Shown one piece after another: positions 1 through 9,100 of a DNA stretch of 64,000 nucleotides. The stretch lies in NCBI RefSeq assembly GCF_001931685.1, contig NZ_MOOY01000006.1:186001-250000 (forward strand), read 5' to 3'. Every line of letters begins with the position of its first letter. Positions within the stretch are counted from its first letter, which is position 1. Under the pieces are notes generated by a model. That model searched no databases. It had not been told where the DNA came from and worked only from the letters and a program-made list of their open reading frames with translations. The translations under genes were made by a program, and so were the position numbers. This stretch comes from Pararhizobium arenae. GTDB taxonomy: Bacteria > Pseudomonadota > Alphaproteobacteria > Rhizobiales > Rhizobiaceae.

Positions 1-241
1 GCGAACCATCAAGTGCGGTGTATTTGGTCGCACCCGCATACATCGCCTTGGCGGCCGCGTCCTTGATGTTGTCAGGCGTGTCGAAGTCCGGCTCGCCTGC
101 ACCGAGGATGATGACCGGGCGGCCTTCGCGTTTGAGAGCCTGCGCCCGGGCGCCGATTTTCAGGATTTGCGAAACCCCGATCGTCGAGATCCGCGAGGCG
201 GGCGAAAAGCCCGCCTCCTCGATCGTTGCATTGATGGTCAT
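1..241 (-). CDS. Class I/II aminotransferase, N-terminal part (cut by window edge)
   Basis: Only the first 80 codons are inside the window, starting at ATG 241 and running off position 1. The visible protein has the N-terminal pattern of PLP aminotransferases of the aspartate aminotransferase class: an ILGAGEPDFDTPDNI stretch followed by AGATKYTALDGS, which in the family forms part of the substrate pocket. The PLP lysine lies beyond the edge. It sits 14 nt downstream of the ALDH7 gene and is the last visible gene of the minus-strand operon that also holds the FAD dehydrogenase and HglS. In that setting the natural role is transamination of 2-aminoadipate to 2-oxoadipate, the HglS substrate. 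That role is inferred from context; the family call is firm, the substrate is not. Confidence 0.8.
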   Translation of the reverse strand, partial: MTINATIEEAGFSPASRISTIGVSQILKIGARAQALKREGRPVIILGAGEPDFDTPDNIKDAAAKAMYAGATKYTALDGS

Positions 242-255
242 GGTGGTCGCTCCGA

Positions 256-1788
256 CTAGTCGATGTCGAAGGACACGCCCTGCGCCAGCGGCAGGGCCTT
301 GGAGTAGTTCACGGTGTTGGTGGCGCGGCGCATGTAGGCCTTCCACGCATCCGAGCCGGATTCGCGACCGCCGCCGGTTTCCTTTTCGCCACCGAAGGCG
401 CCGCCGATTTCAGCGCCTGATGTGCCGATGTTGACGTTGGCGATGCCGCAATCCGAACCGTCCGGCGAAAGGAAGCGCTCAGCTTCCTGCAGATCGAGCG
501 TGAAGACCGACGAGGAAAGACCGGCTGCAACTGCATTGTGGTCGGCAAGTGCAGCGTCAAAATCGCTGTACTTCATGACGTAGAGGATCGGCGCGAAGGT
601 TTCTTCGGTGACCGGACCGGCCTGCTTCGGCATTTCGACCAGAGCCGGCTTGACGTAGTAGCCATTGGCATAGCCGAGATCGACGCGCTCGCCACCGGTG
701 ATGCTGCCGCCGTGAGCCTTTGCCTCTTCCAGCGCCTTCTGCATGTTGTCGAAGGCTGCCTTGTCGACCAGCGGGCCAACGAGGGCCGAGGATTCCAGCG
801 GGTTGCCGACGGAAACGCTCTGATAGGCCTTCTTCAGGCGCGGAACGAGCTGATCATAGACGCTCTCGTGGACGAAGAGGCGACGCAGTGTCGTGCAGCG
901 CTGGCCGGCGGTGCCCATGGCGCCGAAGGCGATGGCGCGGAGCGCCATGTCGAGGTCTGCGGACGGGCAGACGATACCGCCATTGTTGCCGCCGAGCTCG
1001 AGGATTGCGCGGGCAAAGCGCTTGGCAAGGCGCGGACCGACATCACGACCCATACGGGTCGAGCCGGTGGCCGACACCAGCGGAACCTTCGGATGGTCGA
1101 CGAGCACTTCGCCAATGGCGCGGTCGCCGATCAGCACCTGGCTCAGGCCTTCCGGCGCATCACCGAAGCGGGCGATGGCGCGGTCAAGGATAGCCTGCGA
1201 TGCAAGCGCGGTGAGCGGGGTCTTTTCCGACGGCTTCCAGACAACGGAGTTGCCGCAGACGAAGGCCAGTGCGGCATTCCACGACCAGACGGCAACCGGG
1301 AAGTTGAAGGCGGAGATGACGCCGACAACGCCGAGCGGATGCCAGGTTTCCATCATGCGGTGACCAGGACGCTCGGTGGCGATAGTGAGGCCGTAGAGCT
1401 GACGGGAAAGGCCGACGGCGAAATCGCAGATGTCGATCATTTCCTGAACTTCGCCGAGACCTTCCGACGGGATCTTGCCGGCTTCGAGCGAAACGAGGCG
1501 GCCAAGCTCGGCCTTGTGGGTGCGCAGCTCTTCGCCAAGCAGGCGGACGAGTTCACCGCGCTTCGGAGCCGGAACCAGACGCCATGCACGAAACGCTTCG
1601 TCGGCCTTGGCGATCTTCTTGGCGGCTTCATCAGCCGAAACGGTCTTCAGGTCGGCGATCTTCTCGCCGGTGACCGGCGAATAGGATGCCATGTCGCCAC
1701 CCGTGTAGAGCGCCTTGTCGACACCGAGCTTATCGAGGAGGGCGGCGGCTTCGCTGGCGACGTTCACCGGCTTAGTTGCAATGTTCAT
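256..1788 (-). CDS. amaB: ALDH7-type L-2-aminoadipate semialdehyde (piperideine-6-carboxylate) dehydrogenase
   Basis: NAD-dependent aldehyde dehydrogenase of 510 aa, full length for the ALDH7/antiquitin family. The catalytic glutamate is at about residue 264 (AILELGGNN) and the nucleophilic cysteine at about 298 (GTAGQRCTTLRR, a typical ALDH7 context). The cofactor-binding segment is around 160-190 (SAFNFPVAVW, VWKPSEKT). The start ATG 1788 is preceded by GGGAG. ALDH7 enzymes oxidise 2-aminoadipate 6-semialdehyde, in equilibrium with piperideine-6-carboxylate, to 2-aminoadipate in lysine catabolism. The neighbours (HglS, D-2-hydroxyglutarate dehydrogenase, aminotransferase) are exactly the following steps, which supports this specificity. 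Other ALDH7 members oxidise betaine or lipid aldehydes, so biochemical proof would still be needed. Confidence 0.88.
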   Translation of the reverse strand: MNIATKPVNVASEAAALLDKLGVDKALYTGGDMASYSPVTGEKIADLKTVSADEAAKKIAKADEAFRAWRLVPAPKRGELVRLLGEELRTHKAELGRLVSLEAGKIPSEGLGEVQEMIDICDFAVGLSRQLYGLTIATERPGHRMMETWHPLGVVGVISAFNFPVAVWSWNAALAFVCGNSVVWKPSEKTPLTALASQAILDRAIARFGDAPEGLSQVLIGDRAIGEVLVDHPKVPLVSATGSTRMGRDVGPRLAKRFARAILELGGNNGGIVCPSADLDMALRAIAFGAMGTAGQRCTTLRRLFVHESVYDQLVPRLKKAYQSVSVGNPLESSALVGPLVDKAAFDNMQKALEEAKAHGGSITGGERVDLGYANGYYVKPALVEMPKQAGPVTEETFAPILYVMKYSDFDAALADHNAVAAGLSSSVFTLDLQEAERFLSPDGSDCGIANVNIGTSGAEIGGAFGGEKETGGGRESGSDAWKAYMRRATNTVNYSKALPLAQGVSFDID

Positions 1789-1823
1789 GGTGAGAACTCC
1801 CGTTTTCTTGATGTCTGTTTTTG

Positions 1824-3242
1824 TCAGAAGCGAACCGTGCCGAGCGCGCCCGGGGAGGTGATCGCCTTCAGGCCCGCCGCAAGCGTGCGGACCGCATGGG
1901 GGGTGTACTGGTCGTAATAGGCCTGGTTCTTGCGGCCGACGGCATGTTCGGCACTGAAGCTGCCTTTGAATTTTTCGACCGCGATCGAAAAGACGAAATC
2001 GCGCAGGCGCTTTTCGAAATCCGGATCGGAGGCGGCAGCACTGTCCTTCGGCACCACGAGATTGAAATGCACGCCGCCATCGCCGATATGGCCGAAATCG
2101 CAGATGGTGATTTCGGGAAAGGCTTGCGGTATTTCCGCCTTCATATGGTCGCAGAAGGCCATGATGTCACCTCTGCGGAAGGAAAGATCGAAGGCAATGA
2201 GCTTTCCGAGGTGTTTTACCCCTTCCGAAAGCGCATGGCGCAGCGACCACATCTCATGGGCCGGACCGACAAAGGCATCGGCGAGCGGCGCGGCGTCACT
2301 TTCCCAGATTTCCGCAAGCGCGCTTTCCAGGACGGCATCCATCGACTGTTCGGCTTCACGCGGCTCCCAGGTGCGGGAGATTTCGGCGAGGATAACATAG
2401 TCAGGAATGTTTCCGCCCTGGAAGGAGTTCTTGAGCGAAGGCACATGGGCAAGGGCGGCCGAAACCGCATTTTTCGACATGCCTTCGAACGCCGAAAGAT
2501 AGGCGCCGAGCCGTTCTTCCATGGCGCGCAACAGCGGCATGACATGGGCACCGCTCGCAGGCACCAGATAGGCTGTCGCCATCTGGCGCGGCAGCCGCTC
2601 CAGATTGACGACGCATTCGGTAACGATACCGAAGGAACCGGAGGTACCGATGAAAATCTGCTTCCAGTCGACGCCAGTGTTGTTCTTGCGCAGGTCTGAA
2701 TTGAGATCGAGCACGGTGCCGGCTTCGTCAGCGAGCACGACGGTGAGGCCCAGCGTGTTCCTGCGCACGTCACCATATTTCAGGAAGCGTGAGCCGCCGG
2801 TGTTGGTGGCGATCATGCCGCCGAGCCTAGGATCGGCACCGAGGTCGATCGGGAAGAACAGGCCGTGCGGTTCCAGCCGACGGTTGATCTCCGACAGGGT
2901 GAAACCGGCATCGAGGCGAAGCGAGCGATTGTCGAGATCGAGATCGAAACGCTTCGTCATGCGATCGAGGCTGAGCACGATCTGCGTGCCCGAGGCGTCC
3001 GGCGTGGAGCCCGAAACAAGGCCGGTATTGCCGGATTGCGGAACGAGCGGCAGGCTGTTCTTCACGCAATAGGCAACGACGGCCGAGACCTCTTCCGTTG
3101 TCTGTGGGCGCAGGACGAAGGCCGCGCGGCCTTCATCATAGCGCGCACCCTTTTCATAGGCCGCCATGTCGCTGGCGTTCTCGACAAGACCCTTGTCCGA
3201 CACCAGCGCCTTCAGGGCGACTTTATGAGGTTGATCCAGCAT
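1824..3242 (-). CDS. FAD-linked D-2-hydroxyglutarate dehydrogenase-like oxidase
   Basis: Protein of 472 aa of the FAD_binding_4/FAD-oxidase_C (GlcD, D-lactate, D-2-hydroxyglutarate dehydrogenase) family. The FAD-binding PCMH part is seen early (PQSGNTGLVSGSTPDASGT and GGMIATNTGGSRFLKYG). The C-terminal oxidase domain ends with FSAEHAVGRKNQAYY, the conserved flavin-contacting region. The enzyme would oxidise a D-2-hydroxy acid and pass electrons to an electron-transfer flavoprotein or quinone in the cytosol. Its place 9 nt after hglS and 35 nt before the ALDH7 gene makes D-2-hydroxyglutarate, the HglS product, the likely substrate, yielding 2-oxoglutarate. The ATG at 3242 follows GAGACGAGA closely. 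Lactate or glycolate activity cannot be excluded from sequence alone. Confidence 0.82.
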   Translation of the reverse strand: MLDQPHKVALKALVSDKGLVENASDMAAYEKGARYDEGRAAFVLRPQTTEEVSAVVAYCVKNSLPLVPQSGNTGLVSGSTPDASGTQIVLSLDRMTKRFDLDLDNRSLRLDAGFTLSEINRRLEPHGLFFPIDLGADPRLGGMIATNTGGSRFLKYGDVRRNTLGLTVVLADEAGTVLDLNSDLRKNNTGVDWKQIFIGTSGSFGIVTECVVNLERLPRQMATAYLVPASGAHVMPLLRAMEERLGAYLSAFEGMSKNAVSAALAHVPSLKNSFQGGNIPDYVILAEISRTWEPREAEQSMDAVLESALAEIWESDAAPLADAFVGPAHEMWSLRHALSEGVKHLGKLIAFDLSFRRGDIMAFCDHMKAEIPQAFPEITICDFGHIGDGGVHFNLVVPKDSAAASDPDFEKRLRDFVFSIAVEKFKGSFSAEHAVGRKNQAYYDQYTPHAVRTLAAGLKAITSPGALGTVRF

Positions 3243-3251
3243 TCTCGTCTC

Positions 3252-4652
3252 TTACTCGGCAGCTTCAGGCTTTGAAAGCGCCCGGATGCAGTCATCGATC
3301 GATGCCTGCTCGATACGGGCATAGTGATCGAACTCATTGAGCACGGTCGCGCCGAGATCGATTTCGAAACGCTGCTGGTTCGGGCTTGCGACAAACTCCT
3401 GGGCAGCGCCGTCACCCAGGTTCGACTGGAAGATACCCGCTGCGCTGACCGGCAGGAAGTCTTCATAGACGATCGGGTCGAATTGAACGAGACCGGCCGC
3501 GATCAGGCCGTCAACATTCGTGGACGCAACGATACCGGCCTTGCGGCCCTTTTCCGTGAGCGAATAGGAGAAATAGCCGAGACCCTTGGCGCGGATTTCA
3601 GCCCATGTGTCCGGGAAATCGACGAAAGCGTCGGCAAGGGCCTTTTCATATTCCGCGGCATTGGAACCGTCGGCGGCCGGACGCACGATCTTGCGCGAGG
3701 CGTTCAGCAGTTCATCATAAAGCGAGCGCCCTTTCGGTGTCAGCGCGATACCCCGTTGCTCGATCTCACCGAAACGGGCGGTGTGCGAACCTTCCTGCCA
3801 ACTGCCATCGGCATTCTGGAAGGAAACGGGCTCTTCAAGCGCCTTGAATGAGGTCTGGCGCAGGAGGATGGCGCATTTGCGGGTTGGCGGGCCTTCGACA
3901 ACGGCCTTCGGCGCGATGTCATAGTCTGGCATGCGAGCCTGAACGGCATCGATGTCGAGCGTGCGCGGCGTCAGGTGGTTGATATGCGGCCCCTTGAAGG
4001 AAACCACATCGGCGATCAGACGATGCGCATCATGCAGGCGGCGGTACATCGCCGGGCTGACATTGGCCTTGTCATGCCAGCGGAAGGTTTCCAGCACTTC
4101 CAAAACGAAGCGATCGGAATCAGCCTTATTCAGACCGCCGTCGTGCTCGGCCTTTTCGGTGAGCGCGATGGCAAGCGGCGTAAAAATCTGGCGGCGGGAA
4201 AGGATTTCCTCGGCTTCGGCACGCAGGGCCACATCGTCGATAAGATCGAGACGCAAGAGAGACGTGAAAACGCGGAAAGGATTGCGCTTCAGCGCCTCTT
4301 CTCCAACCGGACGGAAAGCCGTCGAATGCACCGGCACGCCTGCGGTCGAAAGATCGTAATAACCGACCGGATACATGCCCATCACGGCAAAGACGCGGCG
4401 CATCATCGAAAGTTCGGCAGGGGTGCCGAGACGGATCGCGCCATGACGCTCCTCGGAGATGCGCTCCAGCGTATCGGTGTCTTCGAGACGCGCCTTGAGC
4501 GACGGATCGGCAGAAAGCGTCTCGGCGTTCACTTTCGCGACCAGTTCCATCAACGTGCCATAGGCCGGGACCTCGGTGCGGTACATGGCGGACATTGCGG
4601 CCGAGAAGGCTGAGCGGATGTCATCGGTGGAAACGAAACTATTTTCTTTCAC
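3252..4652 (-). CDS. hglS: 2-oxoadipate dioxygenase/decarboxylase (HglS, DUF1338)
   Basis: Protein of 466 aa, the usual length of DUF1338 (HglS/YdcJ) proteins. In Pseudomonas putida HglS is an Fe(II)-dependent enzyme of the vicinal-oxygen-chelate fold that turns 2-oxoadipate into D-2-hydroxyglutarate with loss of CO2. The residues reported for that enzyme can be traced here: His70 and Arg74 in EERHGAIRLG, His226 in GPHINHLTPR, and a glutamate at about 296 in RFGEIEQRG in place of Glu294. The start is GTG at 4652 with GAGGCG about 8 nt upstream; no better ATG is in frame nearby. It is the first gene of the minus-strand operon and is divergent from a LysR gene, a typical arrangement for substrate-induced catabolism. 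Confidence 0.87.
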   Translation of the reverse strand: MKENSFVSTDDIRSAFSAAMSAMYRTEVPAYGTLMELVAKVNAETLSADPSLKARLEDTDTLERISEERHGAIRLGTPAELSMMRRVFAVMGMYPVGYYDLSTAGVPVHSTAFRPVGEEALKRNPFRVFTSLLRLDLIDDVALRAEAEEILSRRQIFTPLAIALTEKAEHDGGLNKADSDRFVLEVLETFRWHDKANVSPAMYRRLHDAHRLIADVVSFKGPHINHLTPRTLDIDAVQARMPDYDIAPKAVVEGPPTRKCAILLRQTSFKALEEPVSFQNADGSWQEGSHTARFGEIEQRGIALTPKGRSLYDELLNASRKIVRPAADGSNAAEYEKALADAFVDFPDTWAEIRAKGLGYFSYSLTEKGRKAGIVASTNVDGLIAAGLVQFDPIVYEDFLPVSAAGIFQSNLGDGAAQEFVASPNQQRFEIDLGATVLNEFDHYARIEQASIDDCIRALSKPEAAE

Positions 4653-4693
4653 GGCAACACGCCTCGCATTAAGGAATAGAACAGGTGATCATT

Positions 4694-4724
4694 CTCATTT
4701 CGGATCATATAGGAGCCGAATGAG
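4694..4724. promoter_or_regulatory. Inverted repeat in the hglS-lysR divergent promoter region
   Basis: CTCATTTCGG at 4694-4703 faces CCGAATGAG at 4716-4724, an inverted repeat with one base gap in one arm. It lies 42 nt upstream of both the hglS and lysR starts. LysR-type proteins commonly bind imperfect dyads between divergent genes, so this is the best operator candidate seen. No binding data support it. Confidence 0.35.
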
Positions 4725-4766
4725 CTTTGATTGCGCCCGTTGTGACTATGATCATGCGAGGTCGGA

Positions 4767-5669
4767 ATGAAGTTGAGCAGAAGGCTGGTGCCGGACATCA
4801 CCACGCTCCAGGCTTTCGAGTGTGCTGCGCGACACGGCAGCTTCACCCAGGCCGCGGCGGAGCTGAACCTGACGCAAAGCGCCGTCAGCCGTCAGATCAA
4901 GGATCTGGAAAGCCAGATCGGCGTGCTTCTGTTCGAGCGCATCCGCCAGCGCGTCGTGCTCTCCGATGCCGGCCAGAAGTTTCTGCCGGAGGTGCGGCGG
5001 CTTCTGCATCAGTCGGAAGAGATGATGGTGAGGGCCATGGCTTCTGCGCGCTCCGATTCGTCGCTCTCCATCGCCTCTCTTCCGACTTTCGGCAGCCGTT
5101 GGCTGACGCCGCGACTGCCGGATTTCATCGCCCGCCATCCCGGCACCGTCGTCAACATTGCCTCGCGATCCAAGCCCTTCGATTTCGAGGAAGAGAATTT
5201 CGATCTCGCCATTCACTACGGCCAGCCGATCTGGGCGCATGCGATCTGCAGCTACCTCTGCAGCGAGATCATCGTGCCTGTGGCAAGCCCCTCCCTCATT
5301 TCCCGTCATCCGATGAACGAACCGACCGAGCTTGAAAACAAGCCTCTGCTTCATCTCGCAACGCGGCCGAAAATGTGGGCCCAGTGGTTCGAGCTTTACG
5401 GCACCGAAATGAAATCCGCCTACCGCGGCAATCGCTTCGACCAGTTTTCAATGGTGATCGAGGCTGCTGTTGCGGGGCTGGGCTTTGGCCTTGTTCCGCG
5501 CTACCTGATCGAACAGGAACTGGCGACGGACCGGCTGCAAATCCTTTTCGACTGCCCCATGCAGACCGAAAACTCCTATTATCTCGTCATACCGGAGGGA
5601 AAGCTGGAGAACCCGGTCAGCGAGGCCTTCCGCGCATGGATAACTGCCCAGGTCCCGCAGTCGGGGTGA
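4767..5669 (+). CDS. LysR-family transcriptional regulator (GcvA-like)
   Basis: Protein of 300 aa with an N-terminal winged helix-turn-helix (about residues 8-65: TTLQAFECAARHGSFTQAAA, then LTQSAVSRQIKDLE) and a C-terminal periplasmic-binding-like effector domain, the usual LysR layout. The subgroup resembles GcvA. The start ATG 4767 is preceded by GAGGTCGG. It is divergently transcribed from the hglS operon with only 114 nt between the starts, so it most likely controls that operon and itself. The inducer would be a lysine-pathway intermediate such as 2-aminoadipate or 2-oxoadipate; this is inference from position. It is a single gene with no partner on its own strand before chvB. Confidence 0.88.
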   Translation: MKLSRRLVPDITTLQAFECAARHGSFTQAAAELNLTQSAVSRQIKDLESQIGVLLFERIRQRVVLSDAGQKFLPEVRRLLHQSEEMMVRAMASARSDSSLSIASLPTFGSRWLTPRLPDFIARHPGTVVNIASRSKPFDFEEENFDLAIHYGQPIWAHAICSYLCSEIIVPVASPSLISRHPMNEPTELENKPLLHLATRPKMWAQWFELYGTEMKSAYRGNRFDQFSMVIEAAVAGLGFGLVPRYLIEQELATDRLQILFDCPMQTENSYYLVIPEGKLENPVSEAFRAWITAQVPQSG

Positions 5670-6105
5670 TCGAAGGAACCTTCGGGCAGCAGCCGCGTTT
5701 AGCGGGCGATGATCATCTATCCGATTACGGCAAGGACCGCCCCGAGATTCAGTCTCGCCCCCGTGGCCAGCCTTCGCATGTCATTGACAGCGAAACGGAA
5801 TATATTATGCCTTTCAGACCATCCCACATCCTTGCAAGGCATTGGCTCAACGGCTAAAAAATGCCACTTTCTTGCATCACGCGGCCCTGAACCGACTGCT
5901 GCTTTCACGACGTCCTATGCCCTGACGGGCAATGCCCAAGGTTGCGGTTTCGCGCATGCGCGAAACCGGAGCTCTGCCGGCGCGATACCGACGAGTATCT
6001 AGGGTCGTGGTGGCGCAAGGTCGCTCATCAGGGGCGCGCCTCACTCTGGCGGAACAGAATGAGGACCACACCCGTAAACTCCGCTTGGACCCAGAACCCG
6101 CTCCC
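5670..6105. other. Non-coding leader before chvB (436 bases)
   Basis: No convincing gene was found here. A frame in phase with chvB opens at ATG 5932, but its product (arginine-rich, with repeated MRETG-like pieces) does not look like the start of the synthase. The stretch holds a 24-bp perfect palindrome (5945-5968) and looser complementary pieces around it (GCCCTGA near 5930, TCAGGGGC near 6030), which suggests a repeat element or a structured leader. No tRNA or clear promoter was identified. Confidence 0.5.
5945..5968. repeat. 24-bp perfect palindrome in the chvB leader
   Basis: The left arm CGGTTTCGCGCA is followed without spacer by its exact reverse complement TGCGCGAAACCG. It lies about 138 bp upstream of the chosen chvB start. 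There is no T-run after it, so it is not a simple terminator. It could be a protein-binding site or the core of a small repeated element. Confidence 0.6.
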
Positions 6106-9100
6106 ATGCTCGAAAAAAATACAAACGTACCGCGCGACGCTGAATCCAGGCAAATCGATTTTAACGATTCGATACGCTCGACCTATTTCTCCATCGAGGA
6201 GTTGCGGGCCTGCGGCTTGAACCTCGCGGTAAATGGCGTCTCGACACTGCCGGCGTTTTTCCCCCTCGATTTTCACGCCCGCCATCGCGAGAATGAAAAC
6301 GAGATTTTCCGCGTCTACAAAGTCATTGCACGCGACGTCGAGGCTGGCGCTTCGATTACGCCTGCGGCCGAATGGCTGCTCGACAATCACTATGTCGTCG
6401 AAGAGGCTATCCAGGAAGTCCGCCGCGATTTTCCGCGCAAGTTCTATCGCCAGCTGCCAACGATCAATGTCGATGGGGCTACAATTCCTCGCTCCCTGGC
6501 GCTCGCTTGGCTGCACGTTGCCCACACGCATGGCAACGTTTCGCGTGAAAACCTGACGGCCATGGTCGAGGGCTTCCAGGAACACGGCACCTTCAAGATC
6601 GGCGAACTCTGGGCGCTGCCGTCCCTGCTGCGTTTCGTGCTGATCGAAAACCTGCGCCGCATCGCCATCCGCGTCGATCGCTCGCGCGGCATGCGACGCA
6701 AGGCCAATGACATTGCCGACCAGGTGATCCGCCTGAACGATACGGAGAAGGTCAAGGTTCTTCTCAAAGAAATAGAACCGCTTTCTGCCGACAACACCTT
6801 CGTCGCGCAGCTGCTCTACCGTCTGCGTGACGGCTCCCAGACGTCCGGACTGGTGATCAACTGGCTGGAAGAACAGCTCGAAAAACGCGACAGCGATGTC
6901 GAAAGCGCCTTGCTTGCCGAGCAGAACCGCCTTTCCTCCGGCAATGCGACGATGAGCAACATCATCCGCAGCCTGCGTGAGATCGACGACAACGACTGGG
7001 CCGTGTGGTTCGAAAGCGTCAGCAAGCTCGATGAGGCGCTGCGGCAGGGTTCTGATTACTCGGCGCTCGATTTCGGTTCGCGAAACAAGTACCGCAACAC
7101 CATCGAGCGCCTTGCACGCCGATCAGGTCATACGGAACTTGAGGTCACGGAACTCGCGCTCTCCATGGTGCGGGGGGAATCCGGAACGCCGCAGGAAGAC
7201 GGCTCGCTCCGTCAGGCCAATGTAGGCGAATTCCTCGTTGGCAAGAAGCGACGGCTTCTGGAAGCCAGGATCGGCTATCGACCGACTGTGGTGCAGCGGA
7301 TCGTGCGCGCCAGCCGAAAGCTCGACTGGATGGCGATTGCCGGGCCGAATATCCTGTTGACCATTCTGGCGATGGTGCTGGTCTATATCTTCGTCAGCCC
7401 GATGGATATCCCGAGCGGCGCGAAGCTGATCATGCTTCTGCTCTTCGCGCTGCCGGCTTCCGAAGGCGCAATGGGTCTGTTCAACACGCTCGTCACCTTC
7501 TTCGTCACACCGTCACGGCTGGTGGGCTATGAATTCCTTGAGGGCATTCCGGAAGACGCACGCACGCTGGTCGTCGTACCCTGCCTGATTTCGAAGCGGG
7601 ATCATGTTGATGAGCTCGTCCGCAATCTTGAGGTCCATTACCTCGCAAATCCTCGGGGCGAGGTCTATTACGCCCTTGTTAGCGACTGGGCCGATAGCCA
7701 GGTCGAGGAAACCACGGCAGATATAGAAGTTCTGGATTATGCCAAGGGTGAAATCGCCACCCTTGCCGCACGCTATGCCCATGACGGCCGTACGCGCTTT
7801 TATCTTCTGCACCGCCGCCGGCTTTATAACGAGTCCGAAGGCGCCTGGATGGGCTGGGAGCGCAAGCGGGGCAAGCTGCACGAGCTGAACCTGCTTCTGC
7901 GTGGCGACAAGGACACCTCTTTCCTCGTCGGCGCCAATACCGTGCCGGATAACGTGCAATATGTGATGACGCTCGATTCCGATACGCGCCTGATGCGCGA
8001 TGCGGTCACGAAACTCGTCGGCAAGCTCTATCACCCGATCAATCGCCCGGTGGTGGATCCGGAGACACAGACGGTCGTGGCAGGCTACAGCATTCTGCAG
8101 CCTCGCGTCACACCGTCCTTGACGACCGGCAGCGAAGCCTCGGCCTTCCAGCGCATCTTCTCTGCCAATCGCGGCATCGATCCCTACGTTTTCACCGTGT
8201 CGGACGTCTATCAGGACATCGCCGGCGAAGGCACGTTCACCGGCAAGGGCCTTTATCACGTCGACGCCTTCGAGACCGCCATCAAGGGCAAGATCGAAGA
8301 GAACGCGGTTTTGAGCCACGATCTGCTCGAAGGTTCGCTGTCGCGCTGTGCCCTCGTAACGGATGTCGAGTTGGTCGAGGATTTTCCGATCCGCTACGAG
8401 GTCGAAATGTCGCGCCAGCACCGCTGGGCGCGCGGTGACTGGCAATTGCTTCCCTATATCATCAACCCGAAGAACGGCTTGTCGGCGCTCGGCCGCTGGA
8501 AGATGTACGATAACCTTCGCCGTTCTTTGATCCCCATCGCCTGGCTCGTCGCATCCGTTATGGGCTGGTACTACATGGAACCGACCCAGGCACTGATCTG
8601 GCAGTTTGTGCTGATTTTCAGCCTGTTCGTCGCCCCGACGCTTTCGCTTCTCTCGAGCATCATGCCGCGTCGCAGCGATATCGTCGCCCGCGCCCACCTG
8701 CATGCGGTTCTCTCGGAAATCCAATCTGCCAACGCACAGGTTGCCCTTCGCATCGTCTTCATCGCCCATTCTGCGGCGATGATGGCCGATGCCATCATGC
8801 GCTCGCTTTACCGCACCTTCGTCAGCGGCAAGCTGATGCTGGAATGGCGCACCGCTGCGCAGGTTCAGAGTTCTGCCGCCGACAGCACGATCTGGGACTA
8901 TTACCGCTCCATGTGGACTGCGCCGGCGCTGGCGTTGGTCTCGCTGGCGCTTGCGGCGATTTCCGACACGGGCCTGCCCTTTATCGGCATACCCTTCGCC
9001 GCGCTCTGGATAGCTTCGCCAGCCATTGCCTGGTTTGTGAGCCAATCGGCAGAAACCGAAGACCAGCTTGTTGTGTCAGAACACGTCGTCGGCGAATTCC

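Noticed and set aside
5932-6105. N-terminal extension of ChvB from ATG 5932
   Set aside because: The extra 58 residues are arginine-rich, include the 24-bp palindrome and do not resemble the synthase. Starting at 6106 gives the expected family length.
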